Shown here: in pieces, positions 6,735 to 15,748 of the stretch
How the letters are laid out: each line of letters begins with the position of its first letter
Position numbering within the stretch: position 1 is the first letter of the stretch
DNA from: a virus
IMG/VR virus record: IMGVR_UViG_3300006754_000028
Coordinates: 1 to 50,740 of that record
DNA: 50,740 nt
Direction: 5' to 3' (one strand)
Made by a program: the position numbers and the translations under genes
Notes under the pieces: generated by a model
The model's database searches: none
Told to the model about the DNA's origin: nothing
Seen by the model: only the letters and a program-made list of their open reading frames with translations

Positions 6735-7349
6735 CTACTCTCCTTGCTTAATGTACCATGAATGTATACCATTCGCGATAGCCTCGCCAACCAAATAAAT
6801 CTTGTCCACATCCATATACCGCTGATGAGCAGGGTTATCAATGAAGAAAGGCTCAAGACAAATCGACACGGGGCGGCGCACATCCTTGATTGTGTTGTAG
6901 GCGTTGCGCGTCCAGTCACCTGGCATAGCCTGGATGGTCTTGACTGCGGATATGCCAGGCAGATCAAACTCACCAGCTATACATCTGGCAAGGTCGGGCC
7001 CCAAAGAACTGCGGTGGTCGTAAAACATGGCTCCATAGGATCCTGCGCCGGCATTGATATGACAGCTCAGGTAAACCGACGGCGTGGATGACGGGTAGGC
7101 AGCCTCGTACCGATTGACCCTCTCATGACGGTCGGAGTACCTGCCGTCACACAGACGCATGACGGGGTATCCCATATTCCGCAGGTGCATCTCCATATGG
7201 AATGCGTAGACGCTCGTCCAATAAGCCTCCGTGTCGAAGACATCATCACCCTTGCTGGCTCCCATGTCATCTGGATTGTGCGGCTTTCCTATGTGCTGTA
7301 TGTCGATGTATATCAAGACCAAGTCCCCGCCGTCGTGATGATGTGCCAT
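6735..7349 (-). CDS. N-acetylmuramoyl-L-alanine amidase (Amidase_3-type endolysin)
   Basis: A 204-residue enzyme predicted to cut the amide bond between N-acetylmuramic acid and L-alanine in peptidoglycan for host lysis. The Amidase_3 zinc and catalytic set is visible: His19 in IDIQHIGKP, Glu41 after VFDT, His97 in LSCHINAG and Glu166 in ICLEPFF. No signal peptide or separate wall-binding domain is seen, consistent with holin-dependent release. The ATG at 7349 overlaps the fibre gene by 37 bases; a TTG at about 7317 overlapping the fibre stop (TTGA) would start just before LIYIDIQH and is an alternative. Confidence 0.8.
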   Translation of the reverse strand: MAHHHDGGDLVLIYIDIQHIGKPHNPDDMGASKGDDVFDTEAYWTSVYAFHMEMHLRNMGYPVMRLCDGRYSDRHERVNRYEAAYPSSTPSVYLSCHINAGAGSYGAMFYDHRSSLGPDLARCIAGEFDLPGISAVKTIQAMPGDWTRNAYNTIKDVRRPVSICLEPFFIDNPAHQRYMDVDKIYLVGEAIANGIHSWYIKQGE

Positions 7350-8656
7350 CCACCACCATCGCAGATGATCCAGAGGTTGGCCTTGTCAGTCGCTGAAACT
7401 CTGGTCTGATCAGCGATGCCTACTCCGTAGATGACCTCGGTGCTGTTGCCGTCTACATTGAGATTGTTTGACGCGTGGTTTTTGATGAACATGTACATTC
7501 GCCCTGCCGCACTGCTCGCCGCAGGCAGATTAACGGTGACAGAATCACCAGACGTATCAATCACATAGATGAATCCATGCCCGCTGTAGTCACCTGTAAG
7601 ATCAAGGGTATCTGCGCCTCCGCCCGAATTGTCATGACCGTACATCTGGATGCCCCAGCTCCTAAGGATCTGGAAGGAACCCCTTGAATCGTTCGCAGAC
7701 CCGTTGACAGCCACGCTCTTCCCCTTGCCTTTGCAGTCAAGGAAGGTCGTGTTGGATCCGGCGGACATGCCTTGGATCCGAAGCCTGCCATCCTCCGTGC
7801 CGTCACTGACATCGGAAGCCGTTGCCAAGATCTTAATGTAGTCGATCGGCTCCGGCGTAGCAGCGTCGTTCTCGCCTGTAAAGACGATATTGCCTATGCC
7901 GTAGTCATCCGCCGCCCCATTTATTTTTGTAAAAGCCAGGATGGAAGGCTTGTCTGCATTGCTGCTGCTGTTTATCAGATCAAGCAGAGGCTTGGTTTCC
8001 GCCGCCGTTGATTCGACAAGAATGCCACCTCCACCAGCCGCGTCGTTCCTGATCATCAATGGCGTCGCACCTGTGGCGGCTGCATTGTCGTTGGTGATGT
8101 CGATCAGAGACCTGGCTGTGGTACTGCTGCTGTCCGACACCAGCTTGAGGATGCTGCCGGCGGTCAATGCGTCAGCCGAGACCTCCATGACATGAGCGGT
8201 CGTTAGGGCGTCGGCTGTGATGGTAAGAGCACCTGTCACGGCAAGGGTGCTGCCGTCGAAGCTGAGGTTGGCTTCGCCGTTGATCCCGCCGGATCCGTCG
8301 CCGGTCACCACCCGGTTGTCGCCGTCGTTGGCGAATGAGATCCCGCCGACCGTGCTTGTTCCGGAGGTGAGCGCGATGTCGTCGCCCGCATCGGTGGTGA
8401 AGTACAGTTCGTTCGGGGTTGCCGTGTTGACCCAGATCTGCCCGTAGGCTGCTGTGTCAGCATCAGCATCAGCCTGCTCCTTGAGCGTGATCGTTCCCTC
8501 GACAGTGAGCTTGGTTTTCGGGGATGCCACCCCGATCCCGACCTTGTCGTTGTCATCGTCAACCACAAGGGTTGTGCTGTCTATTGCTGCCCCGTCAACG
8601 ACGGTGAGTTCTGTTACGGAGGCTGTCCCTGCCGATGGTCGTGATAAAGATGCCAT
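7313..8656 (-). CDS. Tail fibre or receptor-binding protein
   Basis: A 447-residue Gly/Ala/Asp/Thr-rich protein starting MASLSRPSAGTASVTELTV at the TAATG overlap with the upstream gene. It has repeated short beta-strand units and the motif VGIGVASPKTKLTVEGTI (about 40-57), which recurs in fibres of environmental phages. The C-terminal 120 residues (GHGFIYVIDTSGDSVTVNLP to the end) look like a distinct beta head. It is placed between small tail proteins and the amidase. Host adhesion is inferred from composition and position. Confidence 0.65.
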   Translation of the reverse strand: MASLSRPSAGTASVTELTVVDGAAIDSTTLVVDDDNDKVGIGVASPKTKLTVEGTITLKEQADADADTAAYGQIWVNTATPNELYFTTDAGDDIALTSGTSTVGGISFANDGDNRVVTGDGSGGINGEANLSFDGSTLAVTGALTITADALTTAHVMEVSADALTAGSILKLVSDSSSTTARSLIDITNDNAAATGATPLMIRNDAAGGGGILVESTAAETKPLLDLINSSSNADKPSILAFTKINGAADDYGIGNIVFTGENDAATPEPIDYIKILATASDVSDGTEDGRLRIQGMSAGSNTTFLDCKGKGKSVAVNGSANDSRGSFQILRSWGIQMYGHDNSGGGADTLDLTGDYSGHGFIYVIDTSGDSVTVNLPAASSAAGRMYMFIKNHASNNLNVDGNSTEVIYGVGIADQTRVSATDKANLWIICDGGGWHIITTAGTWS

Positions 8657-9060
8657 TATAGCCCCCAAGTGTCGCGTACAAATATTCTGGTTGTTACCGT
8701 GGCTGTCGTATTGGAGCACACGTTGTTGATGTAGAGCTTCTTTCCAGTGGCGTAGAACAGTACATAGCCAGAGGGCTGAAGGTCAACGACGGCGGCGGCA
8801 GTGGCGTTCTCCAGTACAAGATCAACGTCCTGCCTCACCCCGGCAGTGGAGTCATAAGGATTGTCACCTACCGAAACGCAGGGATCAACTGTTCCTGCAG
8901 AAGCAGAACAGGTGTACCGCAGTATCCGCCCGGAAGTTGTGACATCAATGGAGAAGTCTGTGCCTGTTCCAGCAGTAGTACTCCCCATGGTCTCCGTTAT
9001 GTCGTAGACGTAGTCCACGTTGTTGATCTTTGTTTTAGTTACGGTTGATGAATAAGCCAT
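8656..9060 (-). CDS. Small tail-associated beta-rich protein
   Basis: A 134-residue Thr/Ser/Val-rich protein (MAYSSTVTKTKINNVDYVYD) with alternating beta pattern and three Cys. AGGAGGCTGAA precedes the ATG. It lies between the giant internal protein gene and the fibre gene and overlaps the latter by TAATG. Likely a fibre-attachment or tail decoration subunit; no family is recognised. Confidence 0.65.
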   Translation of the reverse strand: MAYSSTVTKTKINNVDYVYDITETMGSTTAGTGTDFSIDVTTSGRILRYTCSASAGTVDPCVSVGDNPYDSTAGVRQDVDLVLENATAAAVVDLQPSGYVLFYATGKKLYINNVCSNTTATVTTRIFVRDTWGL

Positions 9061-9072
9061 TTCAGCCTCCTG

Positions 9073-12000
9073 TTATTTTTTTACTTTACCATTTTCTGTC
9101 AAGCCCAGTCCATCCGTCTGATCGAACATCACATTTTTCATGTCCTGTTCATGCATGCTCTGGAGATAATCCGTAGACGCCTGCTGCTTGATCTTGATAC
9201 CCATCGTAGCATTAAGGAGGCGCAAATAGAAAGGCAGTCTTTCGGGGATCACTGTCGTATCCATCTTCGCCTCCCTGGTTTGCAGAGACTTTAGAAATGC
9301 GTCCTGCACCAAAGCCCCCTCCCTCATCGCCCTCTCGAACGGGTTGGGGATATACTTCAAGGCTAGCCCCATCTCGGAGAAAGCCGAGTCACCGAAGTAG
9401 TAGAAGGTCTCGCTCTCCTTCCTGGGGTTTGCAATAGCGACAACGTCGAACGTGTCCCTGATAGCGTTGGCCATAGGGTCAAACGACGGCCCAAGTCCGT
9501 CCAGCGTGTGCAGGGCGTTGGCGACGTTGTTCGCCTCCCGCATCTTCAGCTCGTCCAGGTTCTCCTTGTAAAACGGGTCTCTGCCAGAGCCGATAGAGTA
9601 GAACGCTCGCGCCACCCAGTGGGTAGATGCCAATGCCGACTCAAAATGATCTTCAATGACGCCTTCACCAGGTCTGGAAGTCCCCATCGACTGTAGTTTG
9701 TGCATGTACTCGGCGAAGCTCTCCTGCGGCAGGCCGAAACCCTCAAGGTCGAACCCAGAGGGCAGCCCGATGACGCTGCCCGGCACCCTGACACGGTACA
9801 TCTTATATTCTGGGTAGTACTGCACCCTTTCCAGCGTCCTGTGCTGCATTGCTTTGTGTGAAACGGTGAACTCAGGGGCATCAGGGCCCAGTTCCTGCCT
9901 GATCTCCTCCTGTTCGATGTGCGCAGCCACCATTGGGAGCGTACCGTAGAACAGGCGGTCGAAATTAGAGTAGAACATAGGGTTCTTCTTCATCATTTCT
10001 ATCTGCAGCAGGAAATTCTTCTGAGTCCATGTGAAAAACGGCATCAACAACCGCATGTAGTCCTTCTGCCTGGGGGTCAGGTCGTTGTAGTCGAACAAGA
10101 ACCTCTTCACATGCTCCGCTGATTCAGCAACAGACCTTCCACGCTTCAGATTGGCAATGAAGTTGACTGCGCGTGACCGGTTCTCCAGCCTCGTTGCCAA
10201 GGAAGTCCCCATCCCCTTGGTCATAGCCATCGGAATCCCGCCAGACGCCAGGGTGGACAGCGACACAGCACCCCAGTCCTCCACCTTGCCCCATCCTCTT
10301 AGAAACTTGCGACCGATCTTCCCCTCTGCCTCCGCCATGCTGAGACCATGCGCTCGCTCCATGAAAAAGTCCGACGCCCTGTCGATGTCCAGCCTGTAGT
10401 TGGCGTTCCCGCTCATGACACCGTTGTCAACCATCAGCTCTATGGCTTCGTCCCACGACCTGATCAGACCGTCGCCGAGGTCTATGCCCTTGTCCAGGTC
10501 GGGTGACAGCTTGGAAAGGGTAGCTGCACTGCTCTTACGGTAGGCAAAGTCCGCCGCACTCTCACCAGCCTTCCTCGGTGCGGCGAGTGCCCTGCGAGCC
10601 TTCTCCAGGCTGCCGTACCTGGAATAGTGATCCATCAGCCAACTGAGATACGCCGACTTGATGTTCGTGTCCAGGTTAAGTACGCCTCCGACACCGACAT
10701 CAAGCATGTTGGAGATGTTGTTGCCCATCTCGTTCCGTACATGGAACATCGGAGACATTACAGTCACCAAGGTCTTCCACCAGTTGTTCAACCTCCTCGC
10801 CGTGTTCCATATCTTACCGATGGCTCCGCCCTCCCGCACCGCTGTCCTGGATGTCAGCATCCGAAGGCTCTCCTGAACCTGCTCGGGGACGTACATCTTC
10901 GTGACGGAGACAGCATCTGGATCGAAGTACATCATCAGGTTCTTGGAGGACAGGGGCTGCAAAGGTGACATCTTGACTCTGTTCAGAAGAGTTTCGTACA
11001 CCGCCCTCTCTGGTATGCTCTTTGTCGCATTGTTGACGTTGCTGATGATGCTGTTGACTTCCTTCTCCACGTCCTTCCAGGAACTGTTGGAGATCCGCCT
11101 GTAGTTAACCTCATAGGCTGGGGAGGATGGATCAAGAAGTTCATCCAGCCTGTCTATCTCCGCCCTCTGCCTGTCCGTCAAGCGAGGCTTCGCAGCAAGC
11201 TCGTCCCTCTTGATCCTCAGATTGTCCAGATGCTCAGTGTGCTTGGTGTTCCTGATGGAGGTGAACCTTTCACCGATGTCCAGCACATCACCGTCAACAA
11301 GGAACTGGGCAAGCCAGGTGTTTCCTGGAACCGCCTTGGCTTCCAACTGCAGGGCGTTGATCACGCCGACCGCCTTCTCCACGTTCACCATGTTGTTGAA
11401 CTCGGAGATGTCCCTTGCCCAACTGACCAGCGGCTGGATGTCGGGGTTGCCGTCAATCAAAGCCATCAGCATCTCCTCCACCTTTGCGGCGGAGACCCTG
11501 GTTCCGTCAGCCATGGTGAGGTTGCCGTCCATCAGCATCTGCATCTGCAGTCCGTAGCTGTTCCTCTCCATCACGGGAACGAACCCTGCACGGCGGGCTG
11601 CCTCGGCATCATCGAAGCCGCGTATCACGCCCGTTCGAAGAAACGTCAGGAACATCTCATGCGACGCCAGACCTCTGGAGCTGTTCATCATCCTGGCATG
11701 CAGCAGGGCTGGGTGCATCGTGAACTCCCAGTTTGTTGGAGTAGCACCTGGCTTTACCATGGTGTTGATCTCCTCTATCGTCCCCTGCAGAGACCTGAGC
11801 TTCGCGGCGTTCATGGAAAGATGCCTGGTCAGTTCCTGATCGGTGTTGCCTGTGATCAGTGATTCTGCCCTGGCGTCACCCGTGTTGACGAACCTGCTGA
11901 CATCCTTGCCGTGATCGTACCGAAGGTGTGGGACGTAATCGACAACTCCGAAGTCCTTCATCAGATCAATCGGCTCCTTGACGAACTGCATCCCCGCCTC

Positions 12001-15000
12001 AAGGTATCGCTTCTTGTAGCTGTCGAACATCTTCTGGAACTCATCAACCAGGGGCGTTATGTCATCCGGGGCTTCGACGAAACGCTCGGTCATGACAGTG
12101 GGGTATATCGCCCTCTCAGCCACGTCATCAACGACCGCCACATCCTCCTTCGCCTCTATCTTGAATATGTCCTCGTCTATCTTGCCCACCCGCCTGTCGA
12201 TGGTCTTAGCCCTTCTGGCATCGGAGGGAAGATCCGCCCGCTCGTTCAGAAGCATCTCCTTCTCAAGTTCCAGCTTCGCAAGCCTTTGATTGTCGGCTGC
12301 CGCTATCTGTTTCGGCGGGAGCCTTCTCGCGCCCAATTCCTCTGTACCTGTAAACCTTTTGGACAGTTCCTTGACATCCTCCGCCTTCGCCGTCATCGTC
12401 CTCATGACAGCCATCATCATATGCTCGTCCGTGAAACCTTGTGCCTTGTGGGCAACCACAAGATCCTGGAAGTCCTCCCACAGGGACATCTCCCAGTTCT
12501 GCAGACCCCTGGCATACGGCCCAGCAGCCCTCTTGTCATCCACCTTGATCCTGGGACGTTCAATCTCCTGCTTCCTGAGAAGATCCTCCAGTTCCCCGCG
12601 CTTGGTTCTGAGGCTTTCAAGGGAGGCGTTCAACTCCCTGAGATACGGCTGCCTCTCAACCATGGGGGTGAGGTCTCCAGGAACCTTCGACCTGAACCTC
12701 TTAATGACCGCCTCTATCACCGCCTCCTGCTTCTCTATGTCTGCAATCAGTTTCGTGTAGTTCTTGATGCTTTTTAACAGTTCCTTGTCCGTGCCTTTTG
12801 TCGAGGGTATAACCTCCGCCCTCATCCTCTTGTGCTCCTCCACCAACTCTTCCCTGGCGGTGCGGGAGGGAGAAGTTGTTGGTTTTGCCTTCGGCATCGG
12901 ATCAGTAACCAGTGGTATTACCACAGGGTCGCCAGGCTTGCCAAACGGGTAGTCCGCCTCGACAGGCAGGCTGCTGTGTGTCCTCTTGATGTCATCCCTG
13001 ATCTTGCGGAGTTCATCGATCCCCTTCTCCAAAGGAACCTTACCTTTCCCTACCTCGTCCAACCTGTCCTGCAGGCGGTATATGGTCTCGATGGCTATTT
13101 CGGCTATCTCATCCTTGAGAGTATTCACTTCTTCGGTCAGCTCACGGTACTTCTCCACGTCACCTGCGAAGAACCGTGCCATGTTCTGCAGGGCCTGGCG
13201 AACCTGCTCTTCAGACTTGCCCGTGGCTGCGGCTACTGCCTCCTGCAGCTTCACCAGATCCTCATACAGTTCGTTCAGTTCCGCAGGGAACCGATGCAGC
13301 ATACCCTTCTCCAGGTATCCCACCGCTTCGTCCATCACAATCTGCCCAGTCGTTCCCGCGTATCTTCCACCCTTAGCAAGACGCTCGTTGGCTATGTCAT
13401 TAGCCTTGACGGAGATCCTCTCCAAGGCTGCCACCATATTATCTCGGGCGACGTTGATGTCGGTTAGCCTGCGGGTAAGGGCTGACTGGTACGCCTCCCA
13501 TATGTCGGGGGCGGTGTTCATCAGCCTGATCATCGACTTGTCGCCATGCCCCAGCATCTTGTCTATGACGCCCGACTCCACCCCACGCCCACGGAAGTAT
13601 TGCATGCCTGCATCCATCTGCCTCTTCGCTATCATAGGTGCGTACCACCTGGTTCCGACAAGCGTAGCCAGTCCGTCCATGATGTTTAGGGGAACCTTCC
13701 CGACACCGCCTGCCTCGCTCAAAAGGTACGCCAGCTTCTCGCCCTGGGTGACGGTGTTCGGGGACACCTCCATCTTGAGTTTTATATCCCTGATGTTTGG
13801 CGCTCTCAAGGGATCCAACAGTCTGTCGCCCTGCGCAAGAACGAAGTCAGGCACAAGCCCCTTCAAGCCACCTCCACCGATCCCGACTACTATGCGCTCT
13901 CCACTTGTGATCCGTGCAGATAGCTGCGCCTCGGTCATCTTGTTGAGCCGCGCCAGGTCGTCGGCGTTGATGCCAGTTCGCGCAGAGATGGATGCCAGGG
14001 TGTCGCCCGCTACAGCGTTCATCCTGAACGTCCGTTGAATGGGGTTGTACGTCCTGCTGGTGAAGGGTACATGCAGCCTTACCACCCCTGCGGTGCTCAG
14101 TGTCTTCGAGCCGTCGTACCCCGCCTCAAGAAGCCTGTTGATCTGGGCTGCAGACCGCCTGTGGTATCCTGCAGCAGCAGTCTGCTGTCTCATTACGTTC
14201 TTCAGGTACTTCTCAGCGTCTTGTGCGGTGGTCATGGCAGACAACTTGCCCTGCTGTACCTCTACTGTCTCCTTGATAGCCCTGGCTTCCTGCACGTTCT
14301 TCGCATTCTGCGCCTTCAGTGCCGCAAGCGCCTTCTCCTGGGTTCCGTACCTGGTCACCATGGCAGGGGTCACATCCGCAACAGTTGCACGTCGGGCGGA
14401 ACTGCGCTCAAGGTTTTCAATGGTTCCCTGGATGTCGCCCCGCGCCTTCTGCAAAGCCTGCTCTGGATTGTCGAGTGCCTTCTGAGTCTCGATGACACGT
14501 TCTGCGAACCTTGCCTCCTTTGCCTCATGCACAGCAGCAGCCTCGGTCATCCTCTCCAGGTCATCCGCGTTGCCCCTCAGTGCGCCGACAACAATCCTCT
14601 GGCTTTCTGGGACGGTCTTGCCAGCCCTGTTGACAGCATTGACCGCCTTGGCTGCGTCCGGCCCTATTGTTAACGCCTTGCCTCCGATCCTAATTACCTG
14701 GCCACCTTTGGCGGGCCCGAGAAACCAAAGAGGATCAATCGCAATCTCCGCAGCCAGCCCCAGCCATTCCCGTCCTGAATCGGTGGTGAGGATCTTGTAC
14801 ACTGCGGCATCCCTTTTACTTCCCACCTTTTCAGCAGCGACCACCAGTCCACGCGCATCCTCCTTGCTGATCAAGGTGTCTATGATGTCCTTGCCGCGAG
14901 CCATCGGAAGCTCAATGCCCGTGTCCAATCCGAACGGCGTCAGCGCGTCACCGACCATGGTGGTCTCATCGTAGGTGCTACCCCAGGCCCCCTCCTCGTA

Positions 15001-15741
15001 GACCTTGCCAGTGGACAGGGACTCGTATATCTTTTTGCCTACTTCGTGTAGTTTCTGGTCGTATTCTTCCTTGGCTTTTAGCTGCTCATCGTCGCGACTT
15101 AAATCACCAAGCAGCGTGGGCTGCTCTCCTTCAAGAGCACCCAACTGAGACATCATGTTCCAGGTTCCGGCAAACACATCGCTCGCCAGATCACCCGCAT
15201 ATGTATCAGGAGGGGGAAGAGCCTGCGCCACATATGCAGCACCAGTCCACAATATGCTTTCTGGTAGCTGGAATGTTGAGAACCCATAATGCAGCCAGCC
15301 AAGATCCTCATTGAGCATCTCCTCCTCCAGCCGCTCTGGTGACACTGTCTCCATAGCCTCCATCTGAGGGGAACCAGGATACAGCTCAGATGTCATCGCA
15401 TCGTAAACCAGTTCAGGGCTGCTGTTGTAGTCCCTCATCAGCTTCTTGTCCTGCTTGCTGTAAACGGGGTCTGCACGGTGAGTGTTGGTGATTGGATCAT
15501 AGATGGCATGAGGCTTCGGGGCTGTACCTGCGGGGACGGGTTCCATTCCCGCCCTGGTTCCAAAGGGCTGCACAGGCTCCGTCTGCAGGACGGGTCTGTC
15601 AAGTTTCTGCATCTCCGTTTCGAGTAGTTCGGTGCGTTGATCAGGCTTGGGTTCATCAGGCACATAGATGTCCGTAGCCTTCCGCAGTGCTACCTGCTCG
15701 GCCCGGTATTCCTCATATGTCTTTGGCTTGGGTGTCGCCAT
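9073..15741 (-). CDS. Giant internal virion (ejection) protein with LysM motif
   Basis: A 2222-residue protein, by far the largest in the window. Residues about 380-520 and 1000-1200 are charged and coiled-coil rich. A LysM-like unit lies at about 570-615 (VAGDTLASISARTGINADDL), suggesting peptidoglycan contact. The C-terminal third holds blocks typical of large phage ejection proteins: FHVRNEMGNNISNM near 1665 and FLFDYNDLTPRQKDYM then MPFFTWTQKN near 1880-1910. Its role is probably to leave the head with the DNA and help form a channel across the cell envelope, as T7 gp15/gp16 do. No lytic transglycosylase or RNA polymerase motif was recognised. It follows two other internal-protein candidates. 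Confidence 0.75.
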   Translation of the reverse strand: MATPKPKTYEEYRAEQVALRKATDIYVPDEPKPDQRTELLETEMQKLDRPVLQTEPVQPFGTRAGMEPVPAGTAPKPHAIYDPITNTHRADPVYSKQDKKLMRDYNSSPELVYDAMTSELYPGSPQMEAMETVSPERLEEEMLNEDLGWLHYGFSTFQLPESILWTGAAYVAQALPPPDTYAGDLASDVFAGTWNMMSQLGALEGEQPTLLGDLSRDDEQLKAKEEYDQKLHEVGKKIYESLSTGKVYEEGAWGSTYDETTMVGDALTPFGLDTGIELPMARGKDIIDTLISKEDARGLVVAAEKVGSKRDAAVYKILTTDSGREWLGLAAEIAIDPLWFLGPAKGGQVIRIGGKALTIGPDAAKAVNAVNRAGKTVPESQRIVVGALRGNADDLERMTEAAAVHEAKEARFAERVIETQKALDNPEQALQKARGDIQGTIENLERSSARRATVADVTPAMVTRYGTQEKALAALKAQNAKNVQEARAIKETVEVQQGKLSAMTTAQDAEKYLKNVMRQQTAAAGYHRRSAAQINRLLEAGYDGSKTLSTAGVVRLHVPFTSRTYNPIQRTFRMNAVAGDTLASISARTGINADDLARLNKMTEAQLSARITSGERIVVGIGGGGLKGLVPDFVLAQGDRLLDPLRAPNIRDIKLKMEVSPNTVTQGEKLAYLLSEAGGVGKVPLNIMDGLATLVGTRWYAPMIAKRQMDAGMQYFRGRGVESGVIDKMLGHGDKSMIRLMNTAPDIWEAYQSALTRRLTDINVARDNMVAALERISVKANDIANERLAKGGRYAGTTGQIVMDEAVGYLEKGMLHRFPAELNELYEDLVKLQEAVAAATGKSEEQVRQALQNMARFFAGDVEKYRELTEEVNTLKDEIAEIAIETIYRLQDRLDEVGKGKVPLEKGIDELRKIRDDIKRTHSSLPVEADYPFGKPGDPVVIPLVTDPMPKAKPTTSPSRTAREELVEEHKRMRAEVIPSTKGTDKELLKSIKNYTKLIADIEKQEAVIEAVIKRFRSKVPGDLTPMVERQPYLRELNASLESLRTKRGELEDLLRKQEIERPRIKVDDKRAAGPYARGLQNWEMSLWEDFQDLVVAHKAQGFTDEHMMMAVMRTMTAKAEDVKELSKRFTGTEELGARRLPPKQIAAADNQRLAKLELEKEMLLNERADLPSDARRAKTIDRRVGKIDEDIFKIEAKEDVAVVDDVAERAIYPTVMTERFVEAPDDITPLVDEFQKMFDSYKKRYLEAGMQFVKEPIDLMKDFGVVDYVPHLRYDHGKDVSRFVNTGDARAESLITGNTDQELTRHLSMNAAKLRSLQGTIEEINTMVKPGATPTNWEFTMHPALLHARMMNSSRGLASHEMFLTFLRTGVIRGFDDAEAARRAGFVPVMERNSYGLQMQMLMDGNLTMADGTRVSAAKVEEMLMALIDGNPDIQPLVSWARDISEFNNMVNVEKAVGVINALQLEAKAVPGNTWLAQFLVDGDVLDIGERFTSIRNTKHTEHLDNLRIKRDELAAKPRLTDRQRAEIDRLDELLDPSSPAYEVNYRRISNSSWKDVEKEVNSIISNVNNATKSIPERAVYETLLNRVKMSPLQPLSSKNLMMYFDPDAVSVTKMYVPEQVQESLRMLTSRTAVREGGAIGKIWNTARRLNNWWKTLVTVMSPMFHVRNEMGNNISNMLDVGVGGVLNLDTNIKSAYLSWLMDHYSRYGSLEKARRALAAPRKAGESAADFAYRKSSAATLSKLSPDLDKGIDLGDGLIRSWDEAIELMVDNGVMSGNANYRLDIDRASDFFMERAHGLSMAEAEGKIGRKFLRGWGKVEDWGAVSLSTLASGGIPMAMTKGMGTSLATRLENRSRAVNFIANLKRGRSVAESAEHVKRFLFDYNDLTPRQKDYMRLLMPFFTWTQKNFLLQIEMMKKNPMFYSNFDRLFYGTLPMVAAHIEQEEIRQELGPDAPEFTVSHKAMQHRTLERVQYYPEYKMYRVRVPGSVIGLPSGFDLEGFGLPQESFAEYMHKLQSMGTSRPGEGVIEDHFESALASTHWVARAFYSIGSGRDPFYKENLDELKMREANNVANALHTLDGLGPSFDPMANAIRDTFDVVAIANPRKESETFYYFGDSAFSEMGLALKYIPNPFERAMREGALVQDAFLKSLQTREAKMDTTVIPERLPFYLRLLNATMGIKIKQQASTDYLQSMHEQDMKNVMFDQTDGLGLTENGKVKK

Positions 15742-15748
15742 AACTATG

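Noticed and set aside
11911-12777. Long + strand frames inside the 9-16 kb region
   Set aside because: They are antisense shadows of the 2222-residue gene, whose reading frame is continuous and protein-like.
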